The position numbers and the translations under genes are program-made. From an uncultured Sphingomonadaceae bacterium (lineage in GTDB: Bacteria; Pseudomonadota; Alphaproteobacteria; Sphingomonadales; Sphingomonadaceae), in NCBI GenBank assembly GCA_946479505.1, contig CAMLGC010000020.1:1-43547 (forward strand): DNA of 43,547 nt, read 5' to 3'. Position 1 is the first letter of the stretch; every line of letters begins with the position of its first letter. Positions 23,420 to 33,112 of the stretch are shown here, one piece after another. The notes beneath the pieces were generated by a model. It did not search any database and was not told where the DNA came from. It worked only from the letters and a program-made list of their open reading frames with translations.

Positions 23420-24331
23420 ATGGCCGCGCGCGCGCCCCACGGATCGAACCAGCCACCAAAGGTCATCGTCAAGAAGATCTTCGTCGAGGGTCACGGCGGC
23501 CATCACGGCGGCGCGTGGAAGGTCGCGTATGCCGATTTCGTGACCGCGATGATGGCGTTCTTCCTGCTGCTGTGGATTCTCGGCGCCACCACCGAGAAGC
23601 AGCGCAAGTCGATCGCCGATTACTTCGCGCCCACGCTGGTCGAGTTCAAGGAGAACAGCGCGGGCTCGAACGGCCTGTTCGGCGGTGAATCGATCATCGA
23701 TCGCGACAATTACGCGCACAAATCGACGCAGACGGGCACGCGCGCGCTGGCGATCCCGTTCAGCGCCGTCGGCGGCCCGCAGTCGGGAAGCGGCGACGAC
23801 GGCTCGCTCAAGAACCCGACGCGCGCCGCGCTCGCGGCCGAAGACCGCAAGAATTTCGAGCACATGCGCCGTCAGGTGATGAGCGAGATCAAGAGCAACG
23901 CAAAGCTGTCGAAGCTCGCCAAGCACATCCATTTCGTCCGCACGCGCGACGGGATGCGGATCGACCTGATCGACGATGCCGATTATTCGATGTTCGCGCT
24001 GGGCACCACGGCGCTCGAATCGGAAGCCGACAAACTGATCGCTCTCGTCGCCGACGCGATCAAGCCGAGCCAGAACCCGATCATGATCCGCGGCCACACC
24101 GACAGCCTCGCCTACGGCAACCCCACCGACATGAACAACTGGATGCTCTCCTCGGGCCGCGCCGAGGCCGTCCGCCGCCGGCTCGCAGCGGGGGGAATCG
24201 CCGAGGACCGTTTCGAGCGCATCGAAGGCGTCGCCGATCGCGAGCCGATGATCGCCAAGAACCCCGCCGACCCGCGCAACCGCCGCGTAGCGATCACCTT
24301 GCTCTATCGGCGCGGGCTGTTCGGGGAATAG
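23420..24331 (+). CDS. motB: Flagellar motor stator protein MotB
   Basis: A 303-residue stator subunit. The N-terminus has KVIVKKIFVEGHGGHHGGAW and the single membrane helix KVAYADFVTAMMAFFLLLWI, in which Asp39 is the essential proton carrier. The C-terminal OmpA-like peptidoglycan-binding domain includes NPIMIRGHTDSLAYGNPTDM, NNWMLSSGRAEAVRRRLAAG and NRRVAITLLY. The start at ATG 23420 is the first Met directly before the conserved region; an upstream in-frame start would be read through the hairpin. It is convergent with hutU. Confidence 0.94.
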   Translation: MAARAPHGSNQPPKVIVKKIFVEGHGGHHGGAWKVAYADFVTAMMAFFLLLWILGATTEKQRKSIADYFAPTLVEFKENSAGSNGLFGGESIIDRDNYAHKSTQTGTRALAIPFSAVGGPQSGSGDDGSLKNPTRAALAAEDRKNFEHMRRQVMSEIKSNAKLSKLAKHIHFVRTRDGMRIDLIDDADYSMFALGTTALESEADKLIALVADAIKPSQNPIMIRGHTDSLAYGNPTDMNNWMLSSGRAEAVRRRLAAGGIAEDRFERIEGVADREPMIAKNPADPRNRRVAITLLYRRGLFGE

Positions 24332-24354
24332 CGCGTCGCGCCAACGAAAGCTGG

Positions 24355-24393
24355 CACCCCCAAGGTTGAGCGATATCCGCTTCCGCTGGGGTG
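24355..24393. terminator. Hairpin between convergent motB and hutU
   Basis: CACCCC at 24355-24360 pairs with GGGGTG at 24388-24393, with partial pairing in the interior. It lies in the 72-bp gap between convergent genes and has no strong T-tract. It could be a bidirectional terminator or part of a degenerate repeat. Confidence 0.35.
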
Positions 24394-24403
24394 ACGGCTC
24401 GAG

Positions 24404-26053
24404 TCACCGCACCAGATCGAGCCCCATCTGCTCGGCGCAGCGAAGCGCGTCCTCGTAGCCCGCATCGGCGTGGCGCATCACGCCTGTCGCAGGGTCGTTC
24501 CACAGCACGCGCTTCAAGCGCTCGGCGGCCTCGGGCGTGCCGTCGGCGACGATCACCATCCCGGCATGCTGCGAATAGCCCATCCCGACCCCGCCGCCAT
24601 GGTGGAGCGACACCCAGGTCGCGCCCGATGCGGTGTTGAGCAGCGCGTTGAGCAGCGGCCAGTCCGACACCGCATCGCTGCCGTCCTTCATCGCCTCGGT
24701 CTCGCGATTGGGGCTCGCGACCGAGCCCGAATCGAGATGATCGCGCCCGATCACCACCGGCGCCTTGAGCTCACCCTTGGCGACCATCTCGTTGAACGCG
24801 ACGCCCAGCCGGTCGCGGTCGCCCAGCCCTACCCAGCAGATGCGCGCGGGCAGGCCCTGGAACCTGATCCGCTCGCGCGCCATGTCGAGCCAGCGGTGGA
24901 GATGCGGATCGTCGGGGATCAACTCCTTCACCTTGGCATCGGTTCGGTAGATGTCCTCGGGATCGCCCGAGAGCGCCACCCAGCGGAACGGTCCGACGCC
25001 GCGGCAGAAAAGCGGGCGGATGTAGGCGGGGACGAAGCCGGGAAAGTCGAACGCGTCGACGACGCCCTCGTCCTTCGCCATCTGGCGGATGTTGTTGCCG
25101 TAATCGAGCGTCGGCACCCCCGCATGCCAGAAATCGAGCATTGCGCGGACCTGCGCCGCCATCGACGCCTTGGCCGCTTCGGCTACGGCGGCGGGGTCGC
25201 TTTCGCGTTCCGAGAACCAGCGATCGAGGCTCCAGCCCTGCGGCAGATAGCCGTTGGCCGGATCGTGCGCCGACGTCTGGTCGGTCACGACGTCGGGATG
25301 CACGCCGCGGCGGACCAGTTCGGGATATATGTCGGCGGCGTTGCCGAGCAGCCCGACCGACACCGGCTCCGTCGCGCTACTCACGATGTCGAGCGCCTCG
25401 TCGAGATCGCGCGCCTGCCGATCCAGATAGCCGGTCTTCAGCCGCATCTCGATCCGGCTCGGCTGGCATTCGACGGCGATGCACGAAAAGCCCGCCATCG
25501 TCGCCGCGAGCGGCTGCGCGCCGCCCATCCCGCCGAGCCCGGCGGTGAGGATCCACCTGCCCGAAGCGTCGCCGCCGAAGTGACGCCGCGCAACTTCGGC
25601 GAAGGTCTCGTAGGTGCCCTGAACGATGCCTTGGCTGCCGATGTAGATCCACGAGCCCGCGGTCATCTGGCCGTACATCATCAGCCCGGCGCGATCGAGT
25701 TCCTGGAAATGCTCCCACGTCGCCCAGTGCGGCACGAGATTGGAGTTCGCGATCAACACCCGCGGTGCGTTCTCATGCGTGCGGAAGATGCCAACGGGCT
25801 TGCCCGACTGGACGAGGAGCGTCTGGTCTTTGTCGAGCCGGCGGAGCGCGGCAACGATCCGGTCGAAACTCTCCCAATCGCGCGCGGCGCGCCCGATCCC
25901 GCCATAGACGACGAGCTCGTGCGGATTCTCGGCGACCTCCGCGTCGAGATTGTTCATCAGCATCCTGAGCGGCGCTTCGGTGAGCCAGCTCTTTGCCGAA
26001 AGTTTGGTTCCGTGCGGCGCGCGGATCGAGCGGCTGTTGTCGAGGCGGGTCAT
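24404..26053 (-). CDS. hutU: Urocanate hydratase
   Basis: A 549-residue NAD+-dependent enzyme, second step of histidine degradation (urocanate to 4-imidazolone-5-propionate). The sequence opens [20 protein letters not shown]. It shows [40 protein letters not shown], the NAD-binding [20 protein letters not shown] and the conserved [24 protein letters not shown] stretch ([20 protein letters not shown]). The ATG at 26053 overlaps the hutG stop by four bases. It is the last gene of hutI-hutH-hutG-hutU. Confidence 0.97.
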   Translation of the reverse strand: MTRLDNSRSIRAPHGTKLSAKSWLTEAPLRMLMNNLDAEVAENPHELVVYGGIGRAARDWESFDRIVAALRRLDKDQTLLVQSGKPVGIFRTHENAPRVLIANSNLVPHWATWEHFQELDRAGLMMYGQMTAGSWIYIGSQGIVQGTYETFAEVARRHFGGDASGRWILTAGLGGMGGAQPLAATMAGFSCIAVECQPSRIEMRLKTGYLDRQARDLDEALDIVSSATEPVSVGLLGNAADIYPELVRRGVHPDVVTDQTSAHDPANGYLPQGWSLDRWFSERESDPAAVAEAAKASMAAQVRAMLDFWHAGVPTLDYGNNIRQMAKDEGVVDAFDFPGFVPAYIRPLFCRGVGPFRWVALSGDPEDIYRTDAKVKELIPDDPHLHRWLDMARERIRFQGLPARICWVGLGDRDRLGVAFNEMVAKGELKAPVVIGRDHLDSGSVASPNRETEAMKDGSDAVSDWPLLNALLNTASGATWVSLHHGGGVGMGYSQHAGMVIVADGTPEAAERLKRVLWNDPATGVMRHADAGYEDALRCAEQMGLDLVR

Positions 26054-26910
26054 GCGCGTCCTTTCGCGAAATCGAGGCAGGCCCGGAGCACCGCGCGCAA
26101 GGTGGCCTGCATCGGTGCGGCGCGGGCGGCGTCCCAGCGATCGGGCGCCGCCTCGTCGGCATAGCCGCGGATCGCGAGCTCCATCTGGATCGCGTGGACG
26201 CCGTCTTCGGGCGTGCCGTAGTGGCGGGTAATCCACCCGCCCTTGAAGCGCCCGTTCACGACCACGCTGTTTTGGATGTGCTCCCGCGAAGGCGGGAGCC
26301 CAGAGCCTTCGTTTTGGGCTGGGCTCCCGCCTTGGCGGGAGCACTGCACCGCTCTCTGAACAGCCGCCGCCAGCGCCGGATCGCACGACGCGCCGTCATT
26401 GGTACCGATATTGAACTGCGGCAGCGTGCCCTCGAACAGCCGCGGCACCTCGCCCACGATCGAATGCGCGTCATAGAGCACCACGCAAGGGTGATCGTGC
26501 CGCATCCGCGCGATCTCGGCGGCAATCGCAGCGTGATAGGGATAGAAATACACCGCCCGCCGCTCGGCGATGCTCGCGTCGTCCGGCTCCGCGCCATTCT
26601 CGTAGAGTGGCTCACCCATGAAGGTGGTCGTCGGACACAGCCCCGTCGTCGCCTGCCCCGGATAGAGCGACGCGCCCGAAGGATCGCGGTTGACGTCGAT
26701 CACGCTGCGAGAGATCGCGGTTCGAATGACGGTCGCGTCCAGCTCACGCGCGAAGGCGTAAAGCCTGTCGACATTCCAGTCGGCATCTCGCCGCGACAGC
26801 GCGAGCGAGCGCATCCCAACATCGTGCGGTGCAGGGATGTCGGTGCCGGCATGCGGCACGCTCACGATCAGCGGCGCATGCCCACGCTCGACGGTCAGCC
26901 AGTCGGTCAT
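26050..26910 (-). CDS. hutG: N-formylglutamate deformylase with an in-frame repeat insertion
   Basis: A 286-residue enzyme of the N-formylglutamate amidohydrolase family, last step of the pathway (N-formylglutamate to glutamate and formate). Motifs: [63 protein letters not shown] and [17 protein letters not shown]. Between residues around 190 and 215 there is a stretch ([20 protein letters not shown]) encoded entirely by an inverted repeat at 26279-26343. The frame stays open through it, but the protein is about 20-25 residues longer than the usual 263-270. It overlaps hutH and hutU by four bases each. Activity cannot be judged from sequence; the insert falls just before the conserved VVNGRFKGG motif. 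Confidence 0.93.
   Translation of the reverse strand: MTDWLTVERGHAPLIVSVPHAGTDIPAPHDVGMRSLALSRRDADWNVDRLYAFARELDATVIRTAISRSVIDVNRDPSGASLYPGQATTGLCPTTTFMGEPLYENGAEPDDASIAERRAVYFYPYHAAIAAEIARMRHDHPCVVLYDAHSIVGEVPRLFEGTLPQFNIGTNDGASCDPALAAAVQRAVQCSRQGGSPAQNEGSGLPPSREHIQNSVVVNGRFKGGWITRHYGTPEDGVHAIQMELAIRGYADEAAPDRWDAARAAPMQATLRAVLRACLDFAKGRA
26279..26343. repeat. REP-like inverted repeat inside the hutG coding region
   Basis: The arm at 26279-26302 (starting TGCTCCCGCGAAGGCGGGAG) is the reverse complement of 26320-26343 with one mismatch, around a 17-bp centre. Each arm is itself a hairpin (GCTCCCGC/GCGGGAGC). The same arm type is at 10828-10904 in an intergenic position. Finding it inside a gene indicates insertion of a dispersed element that kept the reading frame. 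Confidence 0.88.
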
Positions 26911-28427
26911 GCCACCCCCGGAAGCTCGGCGACGCCAGCGACCGACCCATTGCGCACCAGCGCGGTCGCCTTGGCGATGTCGGGCGCGAAATGGTGGTCG
27001 TCGTGCATCATCGGCACCTCTGCGCGAATAAGCGCACGCGCCTGTTCCAGCGGACCGCTCGACGTGAGCGGCGCATGGAAGTCGCAGCCCTGCGCGGCCG
27101 CAAGCAGCTCGATTCCGAGCACGTGCGCGAGGTTGTCCGCCATAGGCAGCAGCCGGCGGGCACCATGCGCCGCCATCGAGACGTGATCCTCCTGGTTGGC
27201 CGAGGTCGGGATCGAATCGACCGACGCGGGATAGGCGCGCTGCTTGTTTTCCGAAACCAGCGCAGCCGCCGTCACCTGCGGGATCATGAACCCCGAATTG
27301 AGCCCCGGTTTGGGGGTGAGGAACGCCGGCAGGCCGGAGAGCGCCGGATCGACGAGCATCGCCACACGCCGCTCGGCGATGCTCCCGATTTCGCACAGCG
27401 CGAGCGCGATCGTGTCGGCGGCGAAGGCGACCGGCTCGGCGTGGAAGTTGCCGCCCGACAGCGCCTCGTCGGTATCGGCGAAGATCAGCGGGTTGTCGGT
27501 GACGCCGTTGGCCTCGACCTCCAGCGTCGCCCCCGCCTGCCGCAGCAACGTGAGGCACGCCCCCATCACCTGCGGCTGGCAACGCAGGCAATAGGGGTCC
27601 TGCACCCGCGGATCGCCGCTGACATGGCTTGCGCGGATCGCGGAGCCCGCCATCAGTTGCCGCAGCGCGCCGGCCGCCTCGATCTGCCCCTCATGCCCGC
27701 GCAGCTCGTGGATGCGCGGATCGAAGGGCGTGTCGGAGCCCTTCGCCGCCTCGGTCGAGAGCGCACCCGTCACCAGCGCCGCCTGGAACAGCCCTTCGGC
27801 CTCGAACAGCCCGGCGAGCGCATAGGCGGTCGAAAACTGCGTCCCATTGAGCAGCGCGAGCCCTTCCTTGGGACCGAGCGTCAGCGGCGTCAGCCCCGCT
27901 TCGGCGAGCGCCCGGGCAGCGGGCTGCACCGCGCCGCCCGCCATCATCTCGCCGACGCCGATCATCGCCGCCGCCATGTGCGCGAGTGGCGCAAGGTCGC
28001 CCGACGCCCCAACCGAACCCTGCGCCGGGATCACCGGCAGCAGGTCGCGCGCAAGCATCGCTTCGAGCATCGCGATCGTCGCCGGCCGTACCCCCGACGC
28101 GCCTTGCGCGAGGCTCGCCAGCTTGAGCGCGAGCATCAGGCGAACGATCGCCGCGGGCATCGGCTCGCCGACGCCCGCGGCGTGGCTCAGCACGATATTG
28201 CGCTGGAGCATTTCGAGCTCGTCGTCGCCGATCTTGACGCTTGCGAGCTTCCCGAAGCCGGTGTTGATCCCATAGACCGGCTCGTGACGCGCAAGGATGC
28301 GTTCGACCGCCGCGGCGCTCGCCGCAATGGCGTCATCGGCCGCACGGTCGAGCGACACCGCCGCCCCGCGCCAGACCGCGCGCCAGTCGGCAAGCCGCAT
28401 CGCGCCCGGCCGGATCGTTACCGTCAT
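26907..28427 (-). CDS. hutH: Histidine ammonia-lyase
   Basis: A 506-residue enzyme, first step of histidine degradation (histidine to urocanate and ammonia). The MIO cofactor triad is Ala141-Ser142-Gly143 in [29 protein letters not shown] near residue 52 and [19 protein letters not shown] are further family signatures, and length is standard. It overlaps hutI and hutG by four bases on either side, indicating one transcript with coupled translation. Confidence 0.97.
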   Translation of the reverse strand: MTVTIRPGAMRLADWRAVWRGAAVSLDRAADDAIAASAAAVERILARHEPVYGINTGFGKLASVKIGDDELEMLQRNIVLSHAAGVGEPMPAAIVRLMLALKLASLAQGASGVRPATIAMLEAMLARDLLPVIPAQGSVGASGDLAPLAHMAAAMIGVGEMMAGGAVQPAARALAEAGLTPLTLGPKEGLALLNGTQFSTAYALAGLFEAEGLFQAALVTGALSTEAAKGSDTPFDPRIHELRGHEGQIEAAGALRQLMAGSAIRASHVSGDPRVQDPYCLRCQPQVMGACLTLLRQAGATLEVEANGVTDNPLIFADTDEALSGGNFHAEPVAFAADTIALALCEIGSIAERRVAMLVDPALSGLPAFLTPKPGLNSGFMIPQVTAAALVSENKQRAYPASVDSIPTSANQEDHVSMAAHGARRLLPMADNLAHVLGIELLAAAQGCDFHAPLTSSGPLEQARALIRAEVPMMHDDHHFAPDIAKATALVRNGSVAGVAELPGVA

Positions 28428-29611
28428 TTGCCCCTCCAGATGCGTCGGTGGAGCGGATTGAAGCCGATCCGATAGACCAATTCCGCCGGCTCCTCGATGT
28501 CCCAGATCGCGAGGTCGCACGCCTTGCCCGCCTCCAGTGTGCCGATCTCGTGCGCCATGCCCAGCGCCCGTGCGCCTTCTCGCGTCACTCCTGCCAGGCA
28601 TTCGGCCACCGTGAGCCGAAACAACGTCGCCCCCATGTTCATCACGAGCAACAAGGAGGTGAGCGGGGAGGTGCCCGGGTTGCAATCGGTCGCGAGCGCG
28701 ATGGGCACACCCGCATCGCGCAGGGCCTGCACCGGCGGCACCTTGGTATCGCGCATGAAATAGAAGGCACCGGGAAGCAGCACCGCCGCGGTGTCCGCCT
28801 TCGCCATCGCGGCGATTCCCTCGCTGTCGAGATGCTCGAGATGGTCGGCCGACAGCGCGCCATAACGTGCGGCGAGCGCAGCGCCGTGTTGGTTCGAAAG
28901 CTGCTCGGCATGGAGCTTGACCGGCAGCCCGCGTGTCGCGGCGGCTTCGAACACCCGCTCGGTCTGCGCCGGCGTGAAGCCGATCGTTTCGCAGAACGCA
29001 TCGACCGAATCGGCGAGCCCGGCACCGGCGATCGCCGGAATCATCGCGACCACCTCGTCGATATAGGCATCAGGGTCACGCCCGGGCGGCACCGCGTGCG
29101 CGCCGAGAAAGGTCGTCGCGATCCGCACCCGCCGCCGCTCGCCCAGCGCCCTCGCCGCGCGCAGCATCTTGAGTTCGGCATCGAGCGACAGCCCATAGCC
29201 CGATTTGATCTCGACCGTGGTCGCGCCTTCCGCAATCAGCGCATCGAGCCGCGGCAGGCTCTCGGCGATCAGCGCGTCCTCGTCGGCAGCACGCACCGCC
29301 TGCATCGTCGAGACGATCCCGCCGCCGGCGCGTGCGATCTCCTCGTACGACGCACCCTCGAGCCGCAGCTCGAACTCCTTCGCGCGGTTGCCGGCATAGA
29401 CGAGGTGCGTGTGACAATCGATCAGCCCGGGCGTGATCCAGCGCCCGGCGCAGTCGATCACCTCGGCGGCATCGCTCGGGGCGCCGTCGGCCGGTCCGGC
29501 ATAGACGATCCGCCCGTCCTTCGCCGCGATCGCGCCGTCCTCGACCACGCCCAACCCGTCGCCCGCCATCGTCGCGAGCCGTGCGTTGCGCCAGAGTCGG
29601 TTCGGTACCAT
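28424..29611 (-). CDS. hutI: Imidazolonepropionase
   Basis: A 395-residue amidohydrolase-fold enzyme, third step (imidazolonepropionate to N-formimino-glutamate). The metal-binding HTHLVYAG has His67 and His69; [40 protein letters not shown] and [20 protein letters not shown] are diagnostic. ATG 29611 is the first gene position after the divergent regulatory gap. It is the promoter-proximal gene of hutI-hutH-hutG-hutU and should be controlled by the palindrome at 29639-29652. Confidence 0.97.
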   Translation of the reverse strand: MVPNRLWRNARLATMAGDGLGVVEDGAIAAKDGRIVYAGPADGAPSDAAEVIDCAGRWITPGLIDCHTHLVYAGNRAKEFELRLEGASYEEIARAGGGIVSTMQAVRAADEDALIAESLPRLDALIAEGATTVEIKSGYGLSLDAELKMLRAARALGERRRVRIATTFLGAHAVPPGRDPDAYIDEVVAMIPAIAGAGLADSVDAFCETIGFTPAQTERVFEAAATRGLPVKLHAEQLSNQHGAALAARYGALSADHLEHLDSEGIAAMAKADTAAVLLPGAFYFMRDTKVPPVQALRDAGVPIALATDCNPGTSPLTSLLLVMNMGATLFRLTVAECLAGVTREGARALGMAHEIGTLEAGKACDLAIWDIEEPAELVYRIGFNPLHRRIWRGK

Positions 29612-29638
29612 CTCGCCATCCTCGCGCCGCCCTGCTAA

Positions 29639-29652
29639 TATGTCTAGACATA
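29639..29652. promoter_or_regulatory. Probable HutC operator (14-bp perfect palindrome)
   Basis: TATGTCTAGACATA is perfectly self-complementary. It sits in the 55-bp gap between the divergent hutI and hutF starts, 27 bp from hutI and 14 bp from hutF, and overlaps a TAATAT that could serve as a -10 element for hutF. HutC is a GntR/HutC-family repressor, whose operators are of the TGT-N4-ACA type, and it is encoded at the end of the hutF unit. Confidence 0.78.
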
Positions 29653-29666
29653 ATCGCGAGGACGAC

Positions 29667-31007
29667 ATGCACCTGTGGTTCGAGACGGCCCTGCTTCCCG
29701 ACGGCTGGGCGACCGGCGTACGGATCGGCGTGGCAGACGGCCGCATCGCCTGTGTTGGCCGTAGCCAGCCGCAGCCCGGCGACGAGCGCCACGCGATCGG
29801 CCTCCCCGGCCTCGCCAACGTCCACAGCCACGGCTTCCAGCGCGGCATGGCGGGGCTGTCGGAACGGCGCGGCCGCACCGACGACGATTTCTGGAGCTGG
29901 CGCGAGGTGATGTACGCCTTCCTCGACCGGCTCACCCCCGCGGACATCGCCGCGATCACGTCCCAAGCCTATGTCGAGATGCTCGAGACCGGATACACCC
30001 GTGTCGGCGAGTTCCATTATCTCCACAATGACGTCGACGGCCGCCGCTACACCGACCCCGCCGAGACCGCGGCCAGCATCGCCGCCGCGGCGGAGCAATC
30101 GGGCATCGGCCTCACTCTCCTCCCGGTCTTCTACGCGCATGCCGATTTCGGCGGAGCCCCGCCCACGCCTGGTCAGCGCCGCTTCGTCTCGGATGTCGAT
30201 GGCTTCGCCGGGCTGGTAGAGGCGAGCCGCGCGCATCTGCCGCATGACGCCAATCTGGGAATCGCCCCGCATTCGCTGCGCGCGGTGACGGCGGACGAGC
30301 TGGCGGCGATCCTGCCGCTCGCGGAGGGCGGCCCGATCCACATCCACGCCGCCGAGCAGGTCAAGGAGGTCGCGGCCTGCGTCGCCGCGACCGGCGCGAG
30401 GCCCGTCGAATGGCTGCTCGCCAACACCGACGTCGATCCGCGCTGGTGCCTCGTCCACGCAACGCATCTCACCGACGCCGAGTGCGATGCACTCGCGCGC
30501 AGCGGCGCGGTCGCGGGTCTCTGCCCCGTCACCGAAGCCAATCTCGGCGACGGCATCTTCCCGGCACCGCGGTATCTGGCGGCGGGCGGCGCGTTCGCCA
30601 CCGGCACCGATTCGAACATCCGCATCGACGCCGCCGACGAGCTGCGCACGATCGAATATGCGCAGCGACTTGCCCGCCGCCAGCGCAACGTGCTTGCCGA
30701 TGCGGCGCACCCGTCGGTCGGCGCGCGGCTCTTCACGGGTGCGCTCGCGGGCGGTGCGCAGGCGCTCGGGGTCGAGGCGGGACTCGCGATCGGCGCGCCC
30801 GCCGACATCATATCGCTCGACGCCAACGAGCCCGCGCTCGTCGGCCGCGCAGGCGATGCGCTGCTCGACGGCTGGATCGTCGCCTCGCGCAATGCCGTCG
30901 ACCGCGTCTGGCGAGGTGGTCGCTGCGTTGTCGAGGGCGGTCGCCACGTCCATCGCGACGCCATCGCCGCGCGCTATCGTGCCACGCTCGCAGCGCTGCT
31001 CGCATGA
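29667..31007 (+). CDS. hutF: Formimidoylglutamate deiminase
   Basis: A 446-residue amidohydrolase-superfamily enzyme that converts N-formimino-glutamate to N-formylglutamate and ammonia, linking HutI to HutG in the five-step route. Metal-binding [18 protein letters not shown] contains His53 and His55. [49 protein letters not shown] and [20 protein letters not shown] are HutF signatures. ATG 29667 has GAGGA six bases upstream. It is divergent from hutI and overlaps hutC by four bases. Confidence 0.96.
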   Translation: MHLWFETALLPDGWATGVRIGVADGRIACVGRSQPQPGDERHAIGLPGLANVHSHGFQRGMAGLSERRGRTDDDFWSWREVMYAFLDRLTPADIAAITSQAYVEMLETGYTRVGEFHYLHNDVDGRRYTDPAETAASIAAAAEQSGIGLTLLPVFYAHADFGGAPPTPGQRRFVSDVDGFAGLVEASRAHLPHDANLGIAPHSLRAVTADELAAILPLAEGGPIHIHAAEQVKEVAACVAATGARPVEWLLANTDVDPRWCLVHATHLTDAECDALARSGAVAGLCPVTEANLGDGIFPAPRYLAAGGAFATGTDSNIRIDAADELRTIEYAQRLARRQRNVLADAAHPSVGARLFTGALAGGAQALGVEAGLAIGAPADIISLDANEPALVGRAGDALLDGWIVASRNAVDRVWRGGRCVVEGGRHVHRDAIAARYRATLAALLA

Positions 31008-31693
31008 GCCTCGACGCGCGAATCCGCGCCGATATCGAGGCGCGCATCCGCTCGGGCACCTGGAAGCCGGGGCACCGCATTCCCTTCGAGCACGAGCTGA
31101 CCCAGACCTACGCCTGCTCGCGCGCGACCGTCAGCAAGGCATTGGGCGCGCTCGCCCGCGCCGGCTTCATCGAGCGCCGCCGCCGCGCGGGGACCTTCGT
31201 CGCGCACCCCCCGATCCACGCCGCGATGCTCGACGTTCCCGATCTCGAAGCCGTGGTGGCGGGGCGCGGCGAAGCCTATGCATGGGCACTCACCGATCAT
31301 CGCCGCTGCCAGACCGCGGCGTTGCCGGACATCGAGCAGACCGGTCCCCTCCTCGCGCTCACCGGCCTTCATCGTGCAGATGGTGATCCCTTTGCCGTGG
31401 AGCGACGCTGGATATCGCTCGCCACCGTTCCGCAGGCGGCGGAGCAGGATTTCGCGGCCGTCGCGCCCGGCTCGTGGCTGCTCGCGCACGTCCCGTGGAG
31501 CGACGCGCGCCACCGCATCGCCGCAACCGGCGCCGATGCGCATCAGGCCGCCGCGCTCGACATCGCACCGGGCGAGCCGTGCCTGCGCCTCGAACGCTGG
31601 ACATGGCGCGCGGGCGCGCTCGTCACCTATGTCCGCCAGGTCTTCCCCGGCACGCGCTACGATCTGGTCGCGGAATTCAAGCCGACGAGCTGA
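31004..31693 (+). CDS. hutC: Histidine utilisation repressor HutC (GntR family)
   Basis: A 229-residue regulator. The N-terminal winged helix-turn-helix (residues about 5-65) includes PGHRIPFEHELTQTYACSRA and TVSKALGALARAGFIERRRR, the GntR pattern. The remainder is a UTRA effector domain ending LVTYVRQVFPGTRYDLVAEF. In known systems HutC represses hut genes and is released by urocanate. It overlaps hutF by four bases, so it is autoregulated if the palindrome at 29639-29652 is its operator. Confidence 0.95.
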   Translation: MSLDARIRADIEARIRSGTWKPGHRIPFEHELTQTYACSRATVSKALGALARAGFIERRRRAGTFVAHPPIHAAMLDVPDLEAVVAGRGEAYAWALTDHRRCQTAALPDIEQTGPLLALTGLHRADGDPFAVERRWISLATVPQAAEQDFAAVAPGSWLLAHVPWSDARHRIAATGADAHQAAALDIAPGEPCLRLERWTWRAGALVTYVRQVFPGTRYDLVAEFKPTS

Positions 31694-31779
31694 CGGCTGC
31701 TTGGCGTCATTCGCCGCGGCGAGTTTGTAATTGCAGGTGAAATCGTTCAAGTCCCCGGGCGGGTCGCTCCCGATCGGAG

Positions 31780-32121
31780 ATGCAAGTGCTGAGTTCACTC
31801 CTGCTGCTGGGTGCCGCCGCGCAGGCACCGGCCGAGGCGCCGCTGATTCCCGCCTTCTTCACCGCCGAGACGCTGTACGACATCTGCACGCGGCCCAATC
31901 ACGGCCAATGTTCGATGTATGTTGCGGGGGTGATCGACGGCGTTTTTCTGATCGAATCGCGCGCCGACGAGCCGACGATCTGCCGCGCCCCGATCACCAA
32001 TCAGAAGGCGGCCGAACTCGTCACCGCCTATCTCGCCGCGCATCCCGAACGCCGCGCCGAATCGGCCGCGAGCGCGGTCAAGCGTGCCGTCGCCGATGCG
32101 CTCCCCTGCGGCGCGACGTAA
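31780..32121 (+). CDS. Secreted Rap1a/Tai-like protein
   Basis: A 113-residue protein with a short hydrophobic leader (VLSSLLLLGAAAQAPAEA). The mature part FFTAETLYDICTRPNHGQCS, MYVAGVIDGVFLIES, ICRAPITNQKAAELVTAYLA and AVKRAVADALPC has the arrangement of the Rap1a/Tai domain, first described in type VI secretion immunity proteins, with four cysteines likely forming disulfides. No secretion-system or toxin gene is nearby, so a role as an immunity protein is unsupported; many such proteins in sphingomonads are orphan periplasmic proteins. GGAG at 31776-31779 spaces better for an in-frame GTG at 31786 than for the ATG at 31780, so the start may be two codons later. Confidence 0.72.
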   Translation: MQVLSSLLLLGAAAQAPAEAPLIPAFFTAETLYDICTRPNHGQCSMYVAGVIDGVFLIESRADEPTICRAPITNQKAAELVTAYLAAHPERRAESAASAVKRAVADALPCGAT

Positions 32122-32518
32122 CGCTGCACACCCTCGCGCACGATCGTTCCGGCGGCCTATGACGCATCTGCTTCGCATGCCCATTTCTCGACATCGTCGG
32201 AACAACGGCGATGGGACGCGGCTGAACCATCTCCAAAACGCGTTCGGAACGCGCGGCGGCGAGCTACTGAACGGACACGTTCCTTCCCGTCCTGTCGGCC
32301 GATCAATGGGCCCACACCGCACCCTCGGAGCCGACACACGCAGGACCACGCGCGCAAAATCGCTTTCCTACAGCGGCGCGTTCCGCTTATGTACCCGTAA
32401 TGGCGATCCAACGACCCTTGCTGTGCCCGTCGATGCGCCGTTGCTGGGGAAGGCGGACTCGGGGGGAACCTAGTGTCACCTTTGTAGCCTTCCAGCCGTC
32501 GATGGTGGCCATACGGCG
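32122..32518. other. Gene-poor stretch upstream of ruvA
   Basis: About 400 bp without a gene I can support. Open frames exist on both strands (for example through 32084-32473 plus and 32157-32411 minus), but their translations are Arg/Pro/Ser-rich and resemble nothing I know. No tRNA, terminator or clear promoter was recognised. ruvC, which often precedes ruvA, is not here. Confidence 0.5.
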
Positions 32519-33112
32519 ATGATCGCGCATCTCACCGGCACGCTGGCGAGCGCCGGAATCGATCACGCGGTGATCGACGTCGGCGGCGTCGGTTATCTGG
32601 TGGGCGCCTCGGCAAAGACGCTGTCGGCACTCCCGCCGACGGGGGGCACGGTGACGATCCACACCGAGATGCTCGTTGCGGAAGAGTCGATCCGGCTGAT
32701 GGGGTTTGCCACCGCCGACGAGCGCGACTGGTTCCGACTGCTCACGAGCGTCCAGGGCGTCGGCGCGCGCGTCGCGCTCGCGATCCTCTCCGCGCTCGGG
32801 CCGGAGGAGCTCCACGCCGCGATCGCCAAGGGCGACAAGGCGATGGTCGCGCGCGCCAACGGCGTCGGCCCCAAGCTCGCCCAGCGCATCGTCAACGAAC
32901 TGAAGGACAAGGTCGGCGGTATCGCCTTCGGCGCCGCCCCCGGTGCCCCGCCGCCCACCGGCGCCGCCGCGGACGCCGCGTCCGCGCTCCTCAATCTCGG
33001 CTTCAGGCCCGCCGAAGCCAGCACCGCGGTGGCTGCCGCCGAGGAGGATCTGGGCGCAGGCGCGAGCCTCGACGCGCTGGTCCGGCTGGCGCTCAGGAAG
33101 GCTGCGAAGTGA
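32519..33112 (+). CDS. ruvA: Holliday junction branch migration protein RuvA
   Basis: A 197-residue junction-binding subunit that works with the RuvB motor. The start [20 protein letters not shown] matches the family. The OB-fold domain is followed by two helix-hairpin-helix motifs ([20 protein letters not shown] and [20 protein letters not shown]), a Gly/Ala/Pro linker and the C-terminal RuvB-binding domain ([20 protein letters not shown]). It has weak Shine-Dalgarno signals. Unlike the usual arrangement, ruvB does not follow directly: two other genes lie between them. Confidence 0.96.
   Translation: MIAHLTGTLASAGIDHAVIDVGGVGYLVGASAKTLSALPPTGGTVTIHTEMLVAEESIRLMGFATADERDWFRLLTSVQGVGARVALAILSALGPEELHAAIAKGDKAMVARANGVGPKLAQRIVNELKDKVGGIAFGAAPGAPPPTGAAADAASALLNLGFRPAEASTAVAAAEEDLGAGASLDALVRLALRKAAK

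Noticed and set aside
24470..26164. Long plus-strand frame opposite hutU
   Set aside because: Shadow; hutU on the minus strand is unambiguous.
26829..29638. Two long plus-strand frames opposite hutH and hutI
   Set aside because: Shadows of well-conserved enzymes; Arg/His-rich translations.
29076..30953. Minus-strand frame running across hutI and opposite hutF
   Set aside because: It crosses the hutI-hutF divergent promoter and operator and shows no domain; hutF on the plus strand is clear.
32084..32473. 129-codon frame before ruvA
   Set aside because: No start context, no recognisable motif, Arg/Pro-rich; could not be separated from chance.
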